Shown piece after piece: positions 1 through 8,635 of a DNA stretch of 64,000 nt. Both the position numbers and the translations under genes were made by a program. The stretch spans positions 3,472,001 to 3,536,000 of the forward strand of contig OZ241377.1 of assembly GCA_965200615.1 (NCBI GenBank), given 5' to 3'. Numbering within the stretch: the first letter of the stretch is position 1; each line of letters begins with the position of its first letter. The notes beneath the pieces were generated by a model, which had not been told where the DNA came from, did no database searches, and saw nothing but the letters and a program-made list of their open reading frames with translations. This DNA comes from Bin5 sp965200615. Lineage in GTDB: Bacteria; Chloroflexota; Anaerolineae; Caldilineales; Caldilineaceae.

Positions 1-1
1 A

Positions 2-508
2 GAGCGCAGTCCGTGGGCGCCCTTCCACGTGCAGCATGGATTTGAAGCCGACCAGAGCGCGGTCAGCGTCTTCGGCGGCTGCCGGTCCACAGCCTTCAAC
101 CTCGGCCTGCGCGCCAAGCACTGGCAGGACCATGTACGCAACATGCTGCGCGGCCTCAACCCGCACAATCCGCCCACCTTCGTGCTCGACCCGATCACCG
201 CGCAGCAGTTCATCGATCGCGGCGGCTTCGACACCAAGGAGAAACTGATCCAGTGGGTGTACGAAAACGCCACCATGCCGGCAGGCGTCTACTGGGACTA
301 CCAGCTGATCGAAAACTACGTCTACCCCCACGCGCTCAACGGAGTCGAGCCATACGCCACCAAGCTCAAGGCCGGCAGCGATGAACTGATTCCGATTTAC
401 AGGGAAGACGAAATCCATGTCGTCGTTGTCGGAGGCGAGACCAACGGCTACTGGCGCATCATGGGCTGCAACTACGCGGGCACAGCTTCGGTCGATGACT
501 GGCGCTGA
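2..508 (+). CDS. 3' end of an uncharacterised gene (5' end outside window)
   Basis: The frame is open from the first bases of the window to the TGA at 506-508, so the gene enters from upstream and only about 168 codons are visible. A GTG at 29 exists, but the in-frame residues before it (ERSPWAPFHV) read as normal protein, so it is probably internal. The fragment is soluble-looking, has no membrane segment, and ends in a Gly-rich stretch (VVVVGGETNGYWRIMG). I do not recognise the family with confidence. The next gene on the same strand is a PhyH dioxygenase, separated by a strong hairpin. Confidence 0.6.
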   Translation, partial: ERSPWAPFHVQHGFEADQSAVSVFGGCRSTAFNLGLRAKHWQDHVRNMLRGLNPHNPPTFVLDPITAQQFIDRGGFDTKEKLIQWVYENATMPAGVYWDYQLIENYVYPHALNGVEPYATKLKAGSDELIPIYREDEIHVVVVGGETNGYWRIMGCNYAGTASVDDWR

Positions 509-601
509 GTGAGCATTCGCGCCTTCCTCTGCATGCCAGTCCCTCCCGGTACGAGGGATAAGCATCGACCGGCGCAGTGCGAATTCAACCAAAAGGTAAA
601 C

Positions 602-644
602 GGGCAGGACAGGTGGATCATACCTCGTTCCACCTGTCCTGCCC
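602..644. repeat. Perfect 16-bp inverted repeat (hairpin) between two genes
   Basis: The left arm at 602-617 and the right arm at 629-644 are exact reverse complements of 16 bases, separated by an 11-base loop. No T-run follows on either strand, so it is not a textbook intrinsic terminator. It lies about 95 bases after the upstream stop and 100 bases before the PhyH start. Either 3'-end protection of the upstream mRNA or a Rho-assisted terminator would fit. Confidence 0.6.
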
Positions 645-744
645 CTTGGCCTGCTGTCCGTCAAAATGCGGTACGACCTTGTATGTCCCCATTACCGGGC
701 GGTCATCCCTTTCCCCGGAATCAAGCCCGAAAGGAACAGGCAAT

Positions 745-1512
745 ATGGAAGAGATCACGCAACTGCGGCTGGAGGGTTACTGCCTGCTGAAAGGCGTCAT
801 TCCCGCGGATAAAGTAGGCCAGGTCCGCCAGGACATCGATAACTCCATGAAGGCAGGCCTCGAAGCATACGATAAGCATGACTGGTCTGCCGTCACCCAC
901 ATGTTGTCCCTGGCTGCCTACTTCGCCGACCCGCGTCTCCTGAAAGTCGCGCGCACCGCGTTCAACCATGCCAAAGTGCGCATCTCGCAGACCGAGTTCA
1001 AGAGCGTGCCTCCCTACAGGAACCCGCCCGAATGGCGTAACTTCCACTCCGACTGGCCCCATGACCTGACAGATCGTTCCTTCTGCGGACTGGTCAATCA
1101 ACCCTTCCCCGACGTCATCATGAGTATCACATCGATCTGGATGCTCTACCCCTTCACGCCCGAAAATGGCGCCACCTGGGTCGTGCCCCGCACACACCGC
1201 GACCCGCGCAATCCTCGCGGCGAAGGCGACGGGATCGACGGCATGCGTTCAATTCCCCACGAGGAGCAGGTATGCGGCGACGCCGGCGATGTAATCCTCA
1301 TCGACAGCCGCATCTGGCACTCCGCCGGCGCCAACTCGACCGACGAAATCAGGACCTCGGTCGTAGCTCGCTACTCACCCTGGTGGCTCAGCGTCGAGTA
1401 CGGCAAACGCAACTGCGCCTTCATTCCCGCCCATATTTTCGACAAGCTGCCTGAGCCCGTCCAGGAACTATATGCCCACCGAAGAGTCAAGAATGAGCCG
1501 CTCCAAATCTGA
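745..1512 (+). CDS. Phytanoyl-CoA dioxygenase (PhyH) family Fe(II)/2-oxoglutarate oxygenase, copy 1
   Basis: This 255-residue protein has the PhyH layout. An N-terminal helix pair (LEGYCLLKGVIP) is followed by the iron-binding HxD at His101/Asp103 (NFHSDWPH), a distal His192 (SRIWHSAGAN) and Arg203, which would bind 2-oxoglutarate. These are the expected facial-triad and cosubstrate residues, so it is probably active. Substrate cannot be told from sequence; members hydroxylate CoA esters, amino acids, phosphonates and other small molecules. The start at 745 is chosen because AAAGGA lies about 9 bases upstream and the protein begins at the usual PhyH N-terminus; an upstream in-frame ATG at 577 would cross the hairpin. 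It resembles copy 3 at 18.3-19.1 kb more than copies 2 and 4 (shared WMLYPF/WMLSPF and ARYSPWW/IRFAPWW segments). Confidence 0.9.
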   Translation: MEEITQLRLEGYCLLKGVIPADKVGQVRQDIDNSMKAGLEAYDKHDWSAVTHMLSLAAYFADPRLLKVARTAFNHAKVRISQTEFKSVPPYRNPPEWRNFHSDWPHDLTDRSFCGLVNQPFPDVIMSITSIWMLYPFTPENGATWVVPRTHRDPRNPRGEGDGIDGMRSIPHEEQVCGDAGDVILIDSRIWHSAGANSTDEIRTSVVARYSPWWLSVEYGKRNCAFIPAHIFDKLPEPVQELYAHRRVKNEPLQI

Positions 1513-1579
1513 TCTTGTTGTCACTGGAAAAAGTACCGCCTCATTCAAGCCTGTCGGCATTCCAAGCCCGGGTCATCCA

Positions 1580-2308
1580 TCACCGCTCAAGTACTGGGAA
1601 GAACCGGGGTTTCATCAGCTTGTAGAGGTCGGGTCCGTTGATGAACCCCTGCGGCAGGAGCAGTTCGAGCGCCCTGTCCCGCTTGATCACGTGAGACTCA
1701 AAGCTGCCTGTACGCGGGTCAAAGACAGAGCACGAGATCGCGTCGCGGCTCAGGTCACACTTTGCGGGCGCAAAATTGCAGCTTGTTTCCTGTTTACTCT
1801 GGGAAAAAGTACAATCGTATTCAAAGCCCATGAACTCCTCAAAGGCAATGATACGATTGAACGGGTTGGTCAGGCTGTTCTCAACCCTTCCTGTGATTGA
1901 ATCAGGAAAAGCAAAGATTTCATAGTTTCTCAACTGTTCCATGTCCATTATAGAAAGAGCAACCGACCTCCTGATGTTGAAATCATAAACGTAGTAGCCG
2001 GGGCGTCCACCTGCCGCTTGACGGCATTCGTTGAACTGCTCCTCCAGAGTTGCCGCACTGTTTGCCTGTCCCCCATCTCCCGCCGTGCCGGTCGCACATC
2101 CTTGAAGGAAGAGCAACTGTGAACTGAATGGACCCCCAACATATTCGCGGATCTCTTTGCCTTCAGAAAAAGCCCGAAAGAGAAGGAAAACACCAGTCGC
2201 CAACAGTGCGAACAGGAAAACGACGGAAACAACGCCCACCTGCTTAATCCGCGAGCTCCTCAATCGGAGGGCGGGATAGCTGCGTCTGAAGTTCAGCGAT
2301 GATTTCAT
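1580..2308 (-). CDS. Membrane-anchored protein of unknown function
   Basis: A 242-residue protein with a basic N-terminus (many Arg/Lys in the first 22 residues) followed by one hydrophobic helix at about 24-46. It is therefore predicted to be inner-membrane anchored with the remainder outside. The outer part contains at least six cysteines (for example GCATGTAG, YDCTFSQ, SCNFAPAKCDLSR, SCSVFD), which suggests disulfides. I recognise no family. It converges with PhyH copy 1 (67-base gap) and diverges from the propeller gene at 2532. Coding is inferred from length, composition and topology; a shadow ORF on the opposite strand is shorter and lacks such features. Confidence 0.6.
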   Translation of the reverse strand: MKSSLNFRRSYPALRLRSSRIKQVGVVSVVFLFALLATGVFLLFRAFSEGKEIREYVGGPFSSQLLFLQGCATGTAGDGGQANSAATLEEQFNECRQAAGGRPGYYVYDFNIRRSVALSIMDMEQLRNYEIFAFPDSITGRVENSLTNPFNRIIAFEEFMGFEYDCTFSQSKQETSCNFAPAKCDLSRDAISCSVFDPRTGSFESHVIKRDRALELLLPQGFINGPDLYKLMKPRFFPVLER

Positions 2309-2531
2309 TTCAGAGTCTCTCGGAAGTGCCTGCCGGATAGAGGCTGGTCAAACAGACCTGCCCGCTTAACGGCAAATGAGTCAGTGAGGTTCCAGGCGAA
2401 AAGAGCGAAATCGAAACCTGGTTCAGCTGTATACGGCCCCGGTCCTGCTCTTCAACGACTTTCCCTGGGAAGGCGCCGGCGCCCGCCCGGTTCTGCTTCG
2501 AGACAACGTACGCAGTTGAGATTAAGAACAG

Positions 2532-4247
2532 ATGACTGAACAACAGCAGTTTGAGATCCCGGAAGCCAGATACGATTCCGAAATGGTCGACGTACAGCGC
2601 CGCATGGACGAAACCTGGGCCGGCGATAGAGCAGTCGATCACAGCGCCTACCCCTATTTCAACCCCGACTACCGCCTGCCGTTCAAGCACATCGGCTTGC
2701 AAAAGCAGCTCTTCCTTGACAACTACATTCTCGACGAACTGATCGACGTCGAACGAACCGTCCCGGCCCCGCAGAAGGCCGAACCGCCGCTGATCGAGTT
2801 CGAAAATCTGCCCTGGGAGCGCTATCACTTCACCTGTGTTCCCGCGGCCGCGCTCTACGATCCCGATGACCGCATCTTCAAGATGTGGTACAAGACCTTG
2901 GTGAGCGGGAACACCAACTCAGCGCAAGGCACGGAGGTTGTGCTCTGCTACGCCGAATCCGATGATGCCCTGTATTGGCGCAAACCGCTGCGGGAAGACT
3001 GCCAGCCCTTCGAAGACAGCAAGAAGACAAACATCGTCGTGCGCGACTTCGACAACGGCGCCATCGTCCTGAATCCGGACCGCAGCGACCCGGAGAGGAA
3101 ATTCCTGGCCGTCTACAATCCGTCAATGGAGGCCACCAGGCGGGGCCAGCGCGTCATGTCCCGCGTGGCCGCATCGCCGGACGGCATCAACTGGCAGGTG
3201 ATCAGCGATGATTCCCCTTTTCGACACCACCACCAGATGCGCGTCATCTGGGACGATGCCTACAGTAAGTGGGTCGGATACTCCCAGGCCTCGCACGCCT
3301 TCGCCAGCCATCTCCATGTCCGCACCATCGGCCGCCAGGAGAGCGCCGATTTCATCAACTGGTCGCCCAAACAGATCATCCTGTCCAGCGACTGGGATCC
3401 CAACGTCGGTCCCAATGTCGAGTTTCACACGATGTCCGTTCGCAAAGAGGGCGGCCTCTACATCGGCATCGTCGAGGAGGCGCACGGCGAATGCCAGTGG
3501 CTCGTCAACGCCAACGGCAGCAACCAGCGCGATCAGTTTCACACAAAAGCCGCCCTCTACGCCAGCCGCGACGGCTACCGCTTCTTCCGCGCCGATGGCT
3601 ACCAGCCCTGGGCCGACAACGGCCCGCCCGGCAGTCAGTACTACGGCTATTTCTGTCACACCGTCGCCGGATACCTCCTTCACCAGGGCAAGATGGTGAT
3701 CCCCTGCTCCGCCTTCCCCCACAAACAGCGCGACACAAGGCCCGCCGGCGTATCGAATCACGCGCCCCTCTCTTCGGCCGCATCCTCCCGCCGCCACATC
3801 GAGGACCTGACCAGCCACGGCATCGGCAGCCCGATGATGGATCATGTGCGCCCGGACCTGCCCATTCAGCGGGGCATCGGCGCCATCGGCCTGCGCGAGG
3901 ACGGCTGGGCCGCGCTCCGCCCCAAGTACGAGGCCGGCCAGGTCATCACCAAGCAGTTCGTATTCGAGGGCAATGCCCTGCGCGTCAACGCCGACTGCGG
4001 CTACGGGCTGATTCGGGTCGCCCTCCTCGATTCAGAGTTGAAGCCCTACCCCGGCTTTGGCCTGGAGGATTCCGTACCTCTCCATGCCCCGTCCGACCAG
4101 ATCTGGCATTCAGCCGCGTGGAAAGACAGTCCTGATATGCGCCGACTCTGGAACAAGCCCGTGCGCATCTGCTTCTCTCTCCTGGAGAGCAGCCTTTACG
4201 GCTTCCAGTTTCATTACCAACCCGACACCGAGAATGAGGGACGCTAA
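2532..4247 (+). CDS. Five-bladed beta-propeller protein, glycoside-hydrolase-like (GH43/GH32-type fold), copy 1
   Basis: A 571-residue soluble protein. After about 55 residues comes the signature KQLFLDNYILDE, the same signature that opens the paralogue at 23.9 kb (KQLFIDDYFIE). Repeated blade-like motifs follow, such as YDPDDRIFKMWYKT, YAESDDALYWRKP, ASPDGINW and ASRDGYRFF, which are the Asp-box-like turns of sialidase/GH32/GH43-type propellers. The C-terminal region (from about 460) looks like a beta-sandwich. Similar proteins are common in carbohydrate-degrading loci, but the substrate is unknown and I cannot assign catalytic acids with certainty. The GH127-like gene starts 4 bases after its stop, so the two are almost certainly cotranscribed. 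No signal peptide is visible. Confidence 0.7.
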   Translation: MTEQQQFEIPEARYDSEMVDVQRRMDETWAGDRAVDHSAYPYFNPDYRLPFKHIGLQKQLFLDNYILDELIDVERTVPAPQKAEPPLIEFENLPWERYHFTCVPAAALYDPDDRIFKMWYKTLVSGNTNSAQGTEVVLCYAESDDALYWRKPLREDCQPFEDSKKTNIVVRDFDNGAIVLNPDRSDPERKFLAVYNPSMEATRRGQRVMSRVAASPDGINWQVISDDSPFRHHHQMRVIWDDAYSKWVGYSQASHAFASHLHVRTIGRQESADFINWSPKQIILSSDWDPNVGPNVEFHTMSVRKEGGLYIGIVEEAHGECQWLVNANGSNQRDQFHTKAALYASRDGYRFFRADGYQPWADNGPPGSQYYGYFCHTVAGYLLHQGKMVIPCSAFPHKQRDTRPAGVSNHAPLSSAASSRRHIEDLTSHGIGSPMMDHVRPDLPIQRGIGAIGLREDGWAALRPKYEAGQVITKQFVFEGNALRVNADCGYGLIRVALLDSELKPYPGFGLEDSVPLHAPSDQIWHSAAWKDSPDMRRLWNKPVRICFSLLESSLYGFQFHYQPDTENEGR

Positions 4248-4251
4248 GCCC

Positions 4252-5808
4252 ATGCTTGCAGATGTCAACACGACCGATATTGCCTCAGCAATCAGACTGG
4301 GATGCCGCACGATGTGTTCGGTCTTCAACGCCGAAGACGACGACGTACCCTTTTTTGGTTCCCAGGTCTGGCCGAAGACGTTTCTCAGCTTCAGTACCTC
4401 GGCGTCCGAGTCGCATGTGCCCGGCCGCCATCTCAACGCCCTGCTCAACGCCGAAGACGTTTTGGGTCTCAGCCTGGAGGAAGGCTGTATCGACCGTCAC
4501 GCGCGCGCCGCCTTCCTCTCCTACTCAGGTGAGCTTCCCCTTCCCCTCAACCGGGATCGCATAGGCGGTCCCCTGGTCCATTTCTATCCCCATAACGTCC
4601 GCGAGGGATTTCACGCCCTCTACGCGCTGGCGCGATTCCGCAACAGCGCACAGGCGGTCGAGCTGGCGGAGCGCAGCATAGTTGCAATTCAGGAGCTTTG
4701 GCATCCCCAAAGGGGTTGGGACAGAGATCTGATCGAGAGCAAGCTCGAATTCCATCCCGCCACATTCATCATCGGACTGGCGCGGGCGATCGGTCCGCTG
4801 GTGAAGCTGCACCGGCATACCGGTTGCCCCGGCGCGCTCGAACTGGCGCTGGAGCTCGCGGACAAAGCCACTTCCGAGTTCTTCCTTCCGTCCGGCGCCT
4901 ACGATCGAGAGACGTTCGGCGGGCACACGCACTCCACCACCTGCGTGATGTCTTCGCTCGCCCAGTTGGCCGACCTGACCCGCAACGCGGGCCTGATGGA
5001 ACGGGTTCGCGCTTTCTATGACAACGGGCTGAACGACATACGCGATGCTTTGGGCTGGGTCATCGAAAGCAGCGGCGATGAAGTGGACCCGGACCGCGGC
5101 GAGGTCAACAACACGGGGGATATCGTCGAAACTGCGCTCCTGCTTGGCAAGTGGGGGTATTCGCAGTACTTTGAAGACGCCGAGCGCATCCTCCGTTGCC
5201 ACCTGCTTCCCTCTCAGCTGCGCGACACCTCATTCATTCGCGAGCCGGACAACCCCGACAACGAGGACGGAAAGCGCGATGTCGCCAACAGGCATCTCGG
5301 CGCCTTCGGCTTCCCCGCGCCCTACGGGCACAAAACTCTGGACGCACAGCGTATCAGTTTCAACATGGACATCGTCGGCGGCTCGGTTGGGTCACTGTGC
5401 GAAGTCTACCGGCAAGCCGTAGAGACGACCCCGGCGGGCCACTATGTGCAGTTGCACTTCGACCACGAAACCGAGGCCGTTGACGTAGAGTCGCCCTATA
5501 CGCATCGGCACATGCGTGTGCGCGCCAAGCGGCCGGGTCCCCTCTTTGTGCGTCTTCCCAGCTGGGTCGGAGTGGACGCAGTCAGCGTAGACGGTTCGAA
5601 AGAACGCCCTCGCTGCCATAACGGCTATCTGGTCGTCAGCCGTCCGGCGATAAACCGCTGGACCACCATCCGATTCGAACTGGCCGAACGAGAGATCGTT
5701 CTCAGCCACCGCACGCGTGAGATCAGAGTGCGGCTCCGCGGCGATTCGGTTGCCGCCATGTCCAACTTCGGCGCCGAACTCACCTTCTTCCCGGCGCTCG
5801 AGGCGTGA
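4252..5808 (+). CDS. GH127-like (DUF1680-type) alpha/alpha-toroid glycoside hydrolase
   Basis: A 518-residue protein rich in helical segments typical of six-hairpin glycosidases. It contains EVNNTGDIVETALLLGKWGY, a typical toroid helix, and the GGSVGSLCEVYRQ segment near residue 380. A beta-sandwich tail follows (MRVRAKRPGPLFVRLPSW) like that in GH127 beta-L-arabinofuranosidases. Assignment to GH127 is by overall pattern, not by proven catalytic residues; the Cys in SLCEVY is a candidate for the thiolate nucleophile of that family. The start at 4252 follows GAGGGA by 10 bases; ATG at 4234 would overlap the propeller gene by 14 bases. The two genes form a glycan-degradation pair, followed by a PIG-L deacetylase. 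Confidence 0.6.
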   Translation: MLADVNTTDIASAIRLGCRTMCSVFNAEDDDVPFFGSQVWPKTFLSFSTSASESHVPGRHLNALLNAEDVLGLSLEEGCIDRHARAAFLSYSGELPLPLNRDRIGGPLVHFYPHNVREGFHALYALARFRNSAQAVELAERSIVAIQELWHPQRGWDRDLIESKLEFHPATFIIGLARAIGPLVKLHRHTGCPGALELALELADKATSEFFLPSGAYDRETFGGHTHSTTCVMSSLAQLADLTRNAGLMERVRAFYDNGLNDIRDALGWVIESSGDEVDPDRGEVNNTGDIVETALLLGKWGYSQYFEDAERILRCHLLPSQLRDTSFIREPDNPDNEDGKRDVANRHLGAFGFPAPYGHKTLDAQRISFNMDIVGGSVGSLCEVYRQAVETTPAGHYVQLHFDHETEAVDVESPYTHRHMRVRAKRPGPLFVRLPSWVGVDAVSVDGSKERPRCHNGYLVVSRPAINRWTTIRFELAEREIVLSHRTREIRVRLRGDSVAAMSNFGAELTFFPALEA

Positions 5809-5881
5809 TGGCAGCGGTGCCTGTTCTGCCGGACGACTACTCTGATACGGCAACACGATTCAAGAACTAAGGAAACCTGTC

Positions 5882-6796
5882 ATGGCAAGTAGACCCATTC
5901 ACATCCTGATCGTCGCCGCCCATCCCGCCGACAGCTTCGACATGGCCGGCGGCACGCTCGCACACCACGTAGACCAGGGCGACCGGGTAACCGCAGCAAT
6001 CCTGACCACGGGCGTGCGCTCCCACCACTGGGAACTTGGCGAGCAGAGACGCCGCGCCGGCGCCAAACTGGATGTTGAAGAATATGTGGCTCAGGCCGTC
6101 GAGGAAAAGCTGGAAGAGGTGCGCCGCGCCTGCCGCATCCTCGGTTTCGACGACGTGCGCGACCTCGGCTTTGAGGACGACGACATCCTGGTTACCCAGG
6201 ACAAGATCGAGGCCATCGCCGACGTAATCCGCGCCGTCAAGCCCGACATGCTGATCACCCATCACCCCTTCGAGAGCGGCGGCTTCAAGATGCACGGGAC
6301 CACCGGCCAGTGCACGCTCTACGCCTGGCAGCTCGCGATGGGATCGGGCCGCGGCCGCCAGGAGCGCCATCCCGTTCCCTGCATCTACTTCATGAACCCG
6401 ACCGCATACATCGGCAACAACAGCCTCGAATACGCCGGCACCGCCCGCGCCGACCTCTATATCGACATCACCGACGTAATCGACAAAAAAGTGCGGGCGC
6501 TGGACCAGATCGCCAGCCAGTACTATGGAGGACCCTACGCCCGTAAGCGCGCCGAAACCTCCGACGGAGCTTACGGAAACAGCGCGCTCGTAGCCTACGC
6601 CGAGGAGTTCCAGCGCTTTCAGCCGCAGGTCCGCTACACGCTCCCTATAACCGATGCCGAGCTGGAACGGATCACCGAGCCGCAGTCAGCGCACATGGGC
6701 CGCCGCAGTGAAATGATTGGGGGTCTGATGCCGCTATCCGACGGCGAGACATTCACCTCCCGCCATCGCATGTCAAAGGAAAAGTACGAGGATTGA
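5882..6796 (+). CDS. PIG-L/LmbE family deacetylase with atypical active-site motif
   Basis: A 304-residue protein of the zinc-dependent PIG-L (GlcNAc-PI de-N-acetylase/MshB/BshB) superfamily, whose members remove N-acetyl groups from amino sugars. The N-terminal motif is AHPADSFDMAGGTLAHH. His14 and Asp17 match the zinc ligands of the AHPDD motif, but the catalytic-base Asp is Ala16. A second motif, ITHHPFESGG followed by FKMHGTTGQ, lies near residue 125 and could supply the third metal ligand. AAGGAAA lies about 7 bases upstream of the ATG. It is third in the propeller - GH127-like - PIG-L run, consistent with processing of an N-acetylated glycoside, although the missing base makes the chemistry uncertain. 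Confidence 0.8.
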   Translation: MASRPIHILIVAAHPADSFDMAGGTLAHHVDQGDRVTAAILTTGVRSHHWELGEQRRRAGAKLDVEEYVAQAVEEKLEEVRRACRILGFDDVRDLGFEDDDILVTQDKIEAIADVIRAVKPDMLITHHPFESGGFKMHGTTGQCTLYAWQLAMGSGRGRQERHPVPCIYFMNPTAYIGNNSLEYAGTARADLYIDITDVIDKKVRALDQIASQYYGGPYARKRAETSDGAYGNSALVAYAEEFQRFQPQVRYTLPITDAELERITEPQSAHMGRRSEMIGGLMPLSDGETFTSRHRMSKEKYED

Positions 6797-6874
6797 ACTG
6801 GTCGGCGGCCGGCCAAAAGTGGCAGTCAACCAGCCGCCAAGGCAGGCTACCCCGCCGCATTTGCGGGGAAGAGG

Positions 6875-7360
6875 TCACTCTTCAATCCGACTGATGGTCA
6901 TGCGCTCATCGCCGGCGCCATTCCGCCACAGATCCTGGCAGGCCGCAGCCAGTTCAGGCAACCCCTCCGTAATCGTGGCAAACAGATTGCCCGGCATATG
7001 CCCTTCCGGCCCCAGCAGATAGTTTTCCCGCCCGTAGAAAATCGCCAGGTCGATCAGCCCCGTCTCCCGGCACTGCTCCCGCAAGAAGGGCGGTACGTTG
7101 CTGCCCGGCGGCACCGGCAAATAGAGAAAGTCGCCGGGAATCGGGAAGACCGTGGCGTTCTCTTTCCCGGGGTCGTTTTCGGCAAACGGCGGCGTCAGAA
7201 TATAGACCTCGTTATTTGCCCACTTCGCATGATAGGCTTCGCCCGCCAGCGGCAGCGCGTTCCAGACCGCCTCGGCCGTCAAGGGCGCGGCGTCATCAAG
7301 CAGTTCGGCCACTGCGGATACGTTGTGTTTCTCAAATGAAATTCTGATCTTGCGTGCCAT
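6875..7360 (-). CDS. DUF3830 family protein (cyclophilin-like fold), copy 1
   Basis: A 161-residue protein starting MARKIRISFEKHNV. It carries the DUF3830 signatures AVWNALPL, a central PGKENAT, IFYGRENYLLGPEGHMPGNLFATI and a closing MTISRIEE. The family is known structurally as a small cyclophilin-like barrel but has no established function, and its genes often neighbour transport and amidohydrolase genes. AGGAGAT lies just upstream of the start. It is a clear paralogue of 15340-15825 with the same length and start, and the same order of motifs. It converges with the PIG-L gene; the 78-base gap contains a small CCCCGC/GCGGGG hairpin at about 6852-6870. Confidence 0.88.
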   Translation of the reverse strand: MARKIRISFEKHNVSAVAELLDDAAPLTAEAVWNALPLAGEAYHAKWANNEVYILTPPFAENDPGKENATVFPIPGDFLYLPVPPGSNVPPFLREQCRETGLIDLAIFYGRENYLLGPEGHMPGNLFATITEGLPELAAACQDLWRNGAGDERMTISRIEE

Positions 7361-7599
7361 GCTATCATCTCCTGTATTCCGTTCGACGTTTACGATGGTC
7401 GATTCCGATGCAGTTCAAAAGCCTCGGTCGAGAGATACGGAAAACTGCAAATTCGCTTGACTGAGCCTTCTTAACGCCGGAGATTCTGAAATACTGACTC
7501 ACAATGTTAGGTTAGGTCTCGACCCGGTCGCTTGCCTCCATTCTATCGGCGGTACTATAATCCACAAAGGAGACGTTCTCGTTAGGAGGGATTCAGAGG

Positions 7600-7692
7600 G
7601 TCCTCGTCTTCACCCTGCCCATGATCGTTGTCTTCTTCTTCGCCCAGCGCACCTTTATCGAGGGCATCAGCTTCACCGGCGTCAAGGGGTAG
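7600..7692 (+). pseudogene. Remnant: C-terminus of a MalG-type ABC transporter permease
   Basis: In frame with the TAG at 7690-7692 the sequence encodes VLVFTLPMIVVFFFAQRTFI followed by EGISFTGVKG. This is the standard last transmembrane helix and tail of carbohydrate ABC permeases. The intact permease at 22.9-23.8 kb ends in the equivalent VPILIVFFLAQKHFIQGIAL plus TGIKA. Upstream of about 7597 the frame has no permease-like sequence, so only roughly 30 codons survive. The remnant lies 30 bases before PhyH copy 2, just as complete permeases precede other catabolic genes here. The rest of the gap 7361-7599 holds nothing I recognise. Confidence 0.75.
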
Positions 7693-7722
7693 GCGCAACC
7701 CGCTCCAAGAGAGGATACGCGT

Positions 7723-8598
7723 ATGAAGAAATGGTCTCTCACGGCCGAACAGGCCAAACAGTATGAGAACGACGGCTACTTCACCGTCCGCAACGTGATC
7801 CCGCCGGAGACGGCCGCCGAACTGCGCGGCGTGATCAAAAACACGGTCCTCATGCCGGAGCCTGACGTGCTGGCAGACGCCGACCCCATGGATCCGATGG
7901 GAGATTCCGCTAGGGCGCGGGAGTCGCGCTTCCGCAAGCTGAGCAACTACTGCTATCGCGCCCCGCTCATCTGGATCAACGTTCACGGTGGCCCCGCGAT
8001 CGCACGCATCGCGCGCTACTTCCTCGGAGACGACCTCGTACTCAAGTTCAACAGCTGCTTTCTCAAGCCGGCCCGCACCGGCAGCGCAACGCCCTGGCAC
8101 CAGGACAACGGCCTCTGGCGCGACGACGATACCGAAGCCTTCAACTTCTGGATGGCGCTCGACCCGGCTACTCGGTCCAACGGCTGTCTGCAGATGATGC
8201 CCGGCAGCCACAAAGGCGAAATCGTGCCCCACGTCCTCTACCCGGACAGCATTCACGGCGAACTCCCTCGCCACCTGACCAGCGGCATCCAGGATCGTAT
8301 CCATCACGTCGAGATCGGACCGGGAGACATTGTCTGCTGGCACAGCAGCATGTGGCACTACAGCCCGCCCAATCCCAGCGAACAGGGGCGCATCGCTATC
8401 GCCGGCGTTTACTCGAACCCGAGCCTCATAGCCTCGTACCCAAAATGGTCTGCTCGCAACTGCTTGTGGGTGATGAAGAGCGGAGAGCTATGCGCGCAGT
8501 TTCCGCCGGAGCCCTATCCGCTCAGAGAGGAAGAGCTCTACAGACCAACCCCCTGGCCTAAGGTAGAGGATCGTCTTGAGGAACAAGCTACGGACTGA
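7723..8598 (+). CDS. PhyH family Fe(II)/2-oxoglutarate oxygenase, copy 2
   Basis: This 291-residue PhyH protein begins KKWSLTAEQAKQYENDGYFT, the usual family opening. The metal-binding HxD is His126/Asp128 (TPWHQDNG), the distal His is His212 (SSMWHYSPPNPS), and Arg223 would hold 2-oxoglutarate. All active-site residues are present. GAGAGGA lies 8-10 bases before the ATG. The phrase ALDPATRSNGCLQMMPGSH is the typical segment between the two histidines. It follows directly on the ABC permease remnant and converges with the racemase-family gene at 8636, so its original operon appears to have lost its transporter. Confidence 0.92.
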   Translation: MKKWSLTAEQAKQYENDGYFTVRNVIPPETAAELRGVIKNTVLMPEPDVLADADPMDPMGDSARARESRFRKLSNYCYRAPLIWINVHGGPAIARIARYFLGDDLVLKFNSCFLKPARTGSATPWHQDNGLWRDDDTEAFNFWMALDPATRSNGCLQMMPGSHKGEIVPHVLYPDSIHGELPRHLTSGIQDRIHHVEIGPGDIVCWHSSMWHYSPPNPSEQGRIAIAGVYSNPSLIASYPKWSARNCLWVMKSGELCAQFPPEPYPLREEELYRPTPWPKVEDRLEEQATD

Positions 8599-8635
8599 AG
8601 TGACGGCGGAGAGCCGGCCCCAGCCGGGTTCGACT

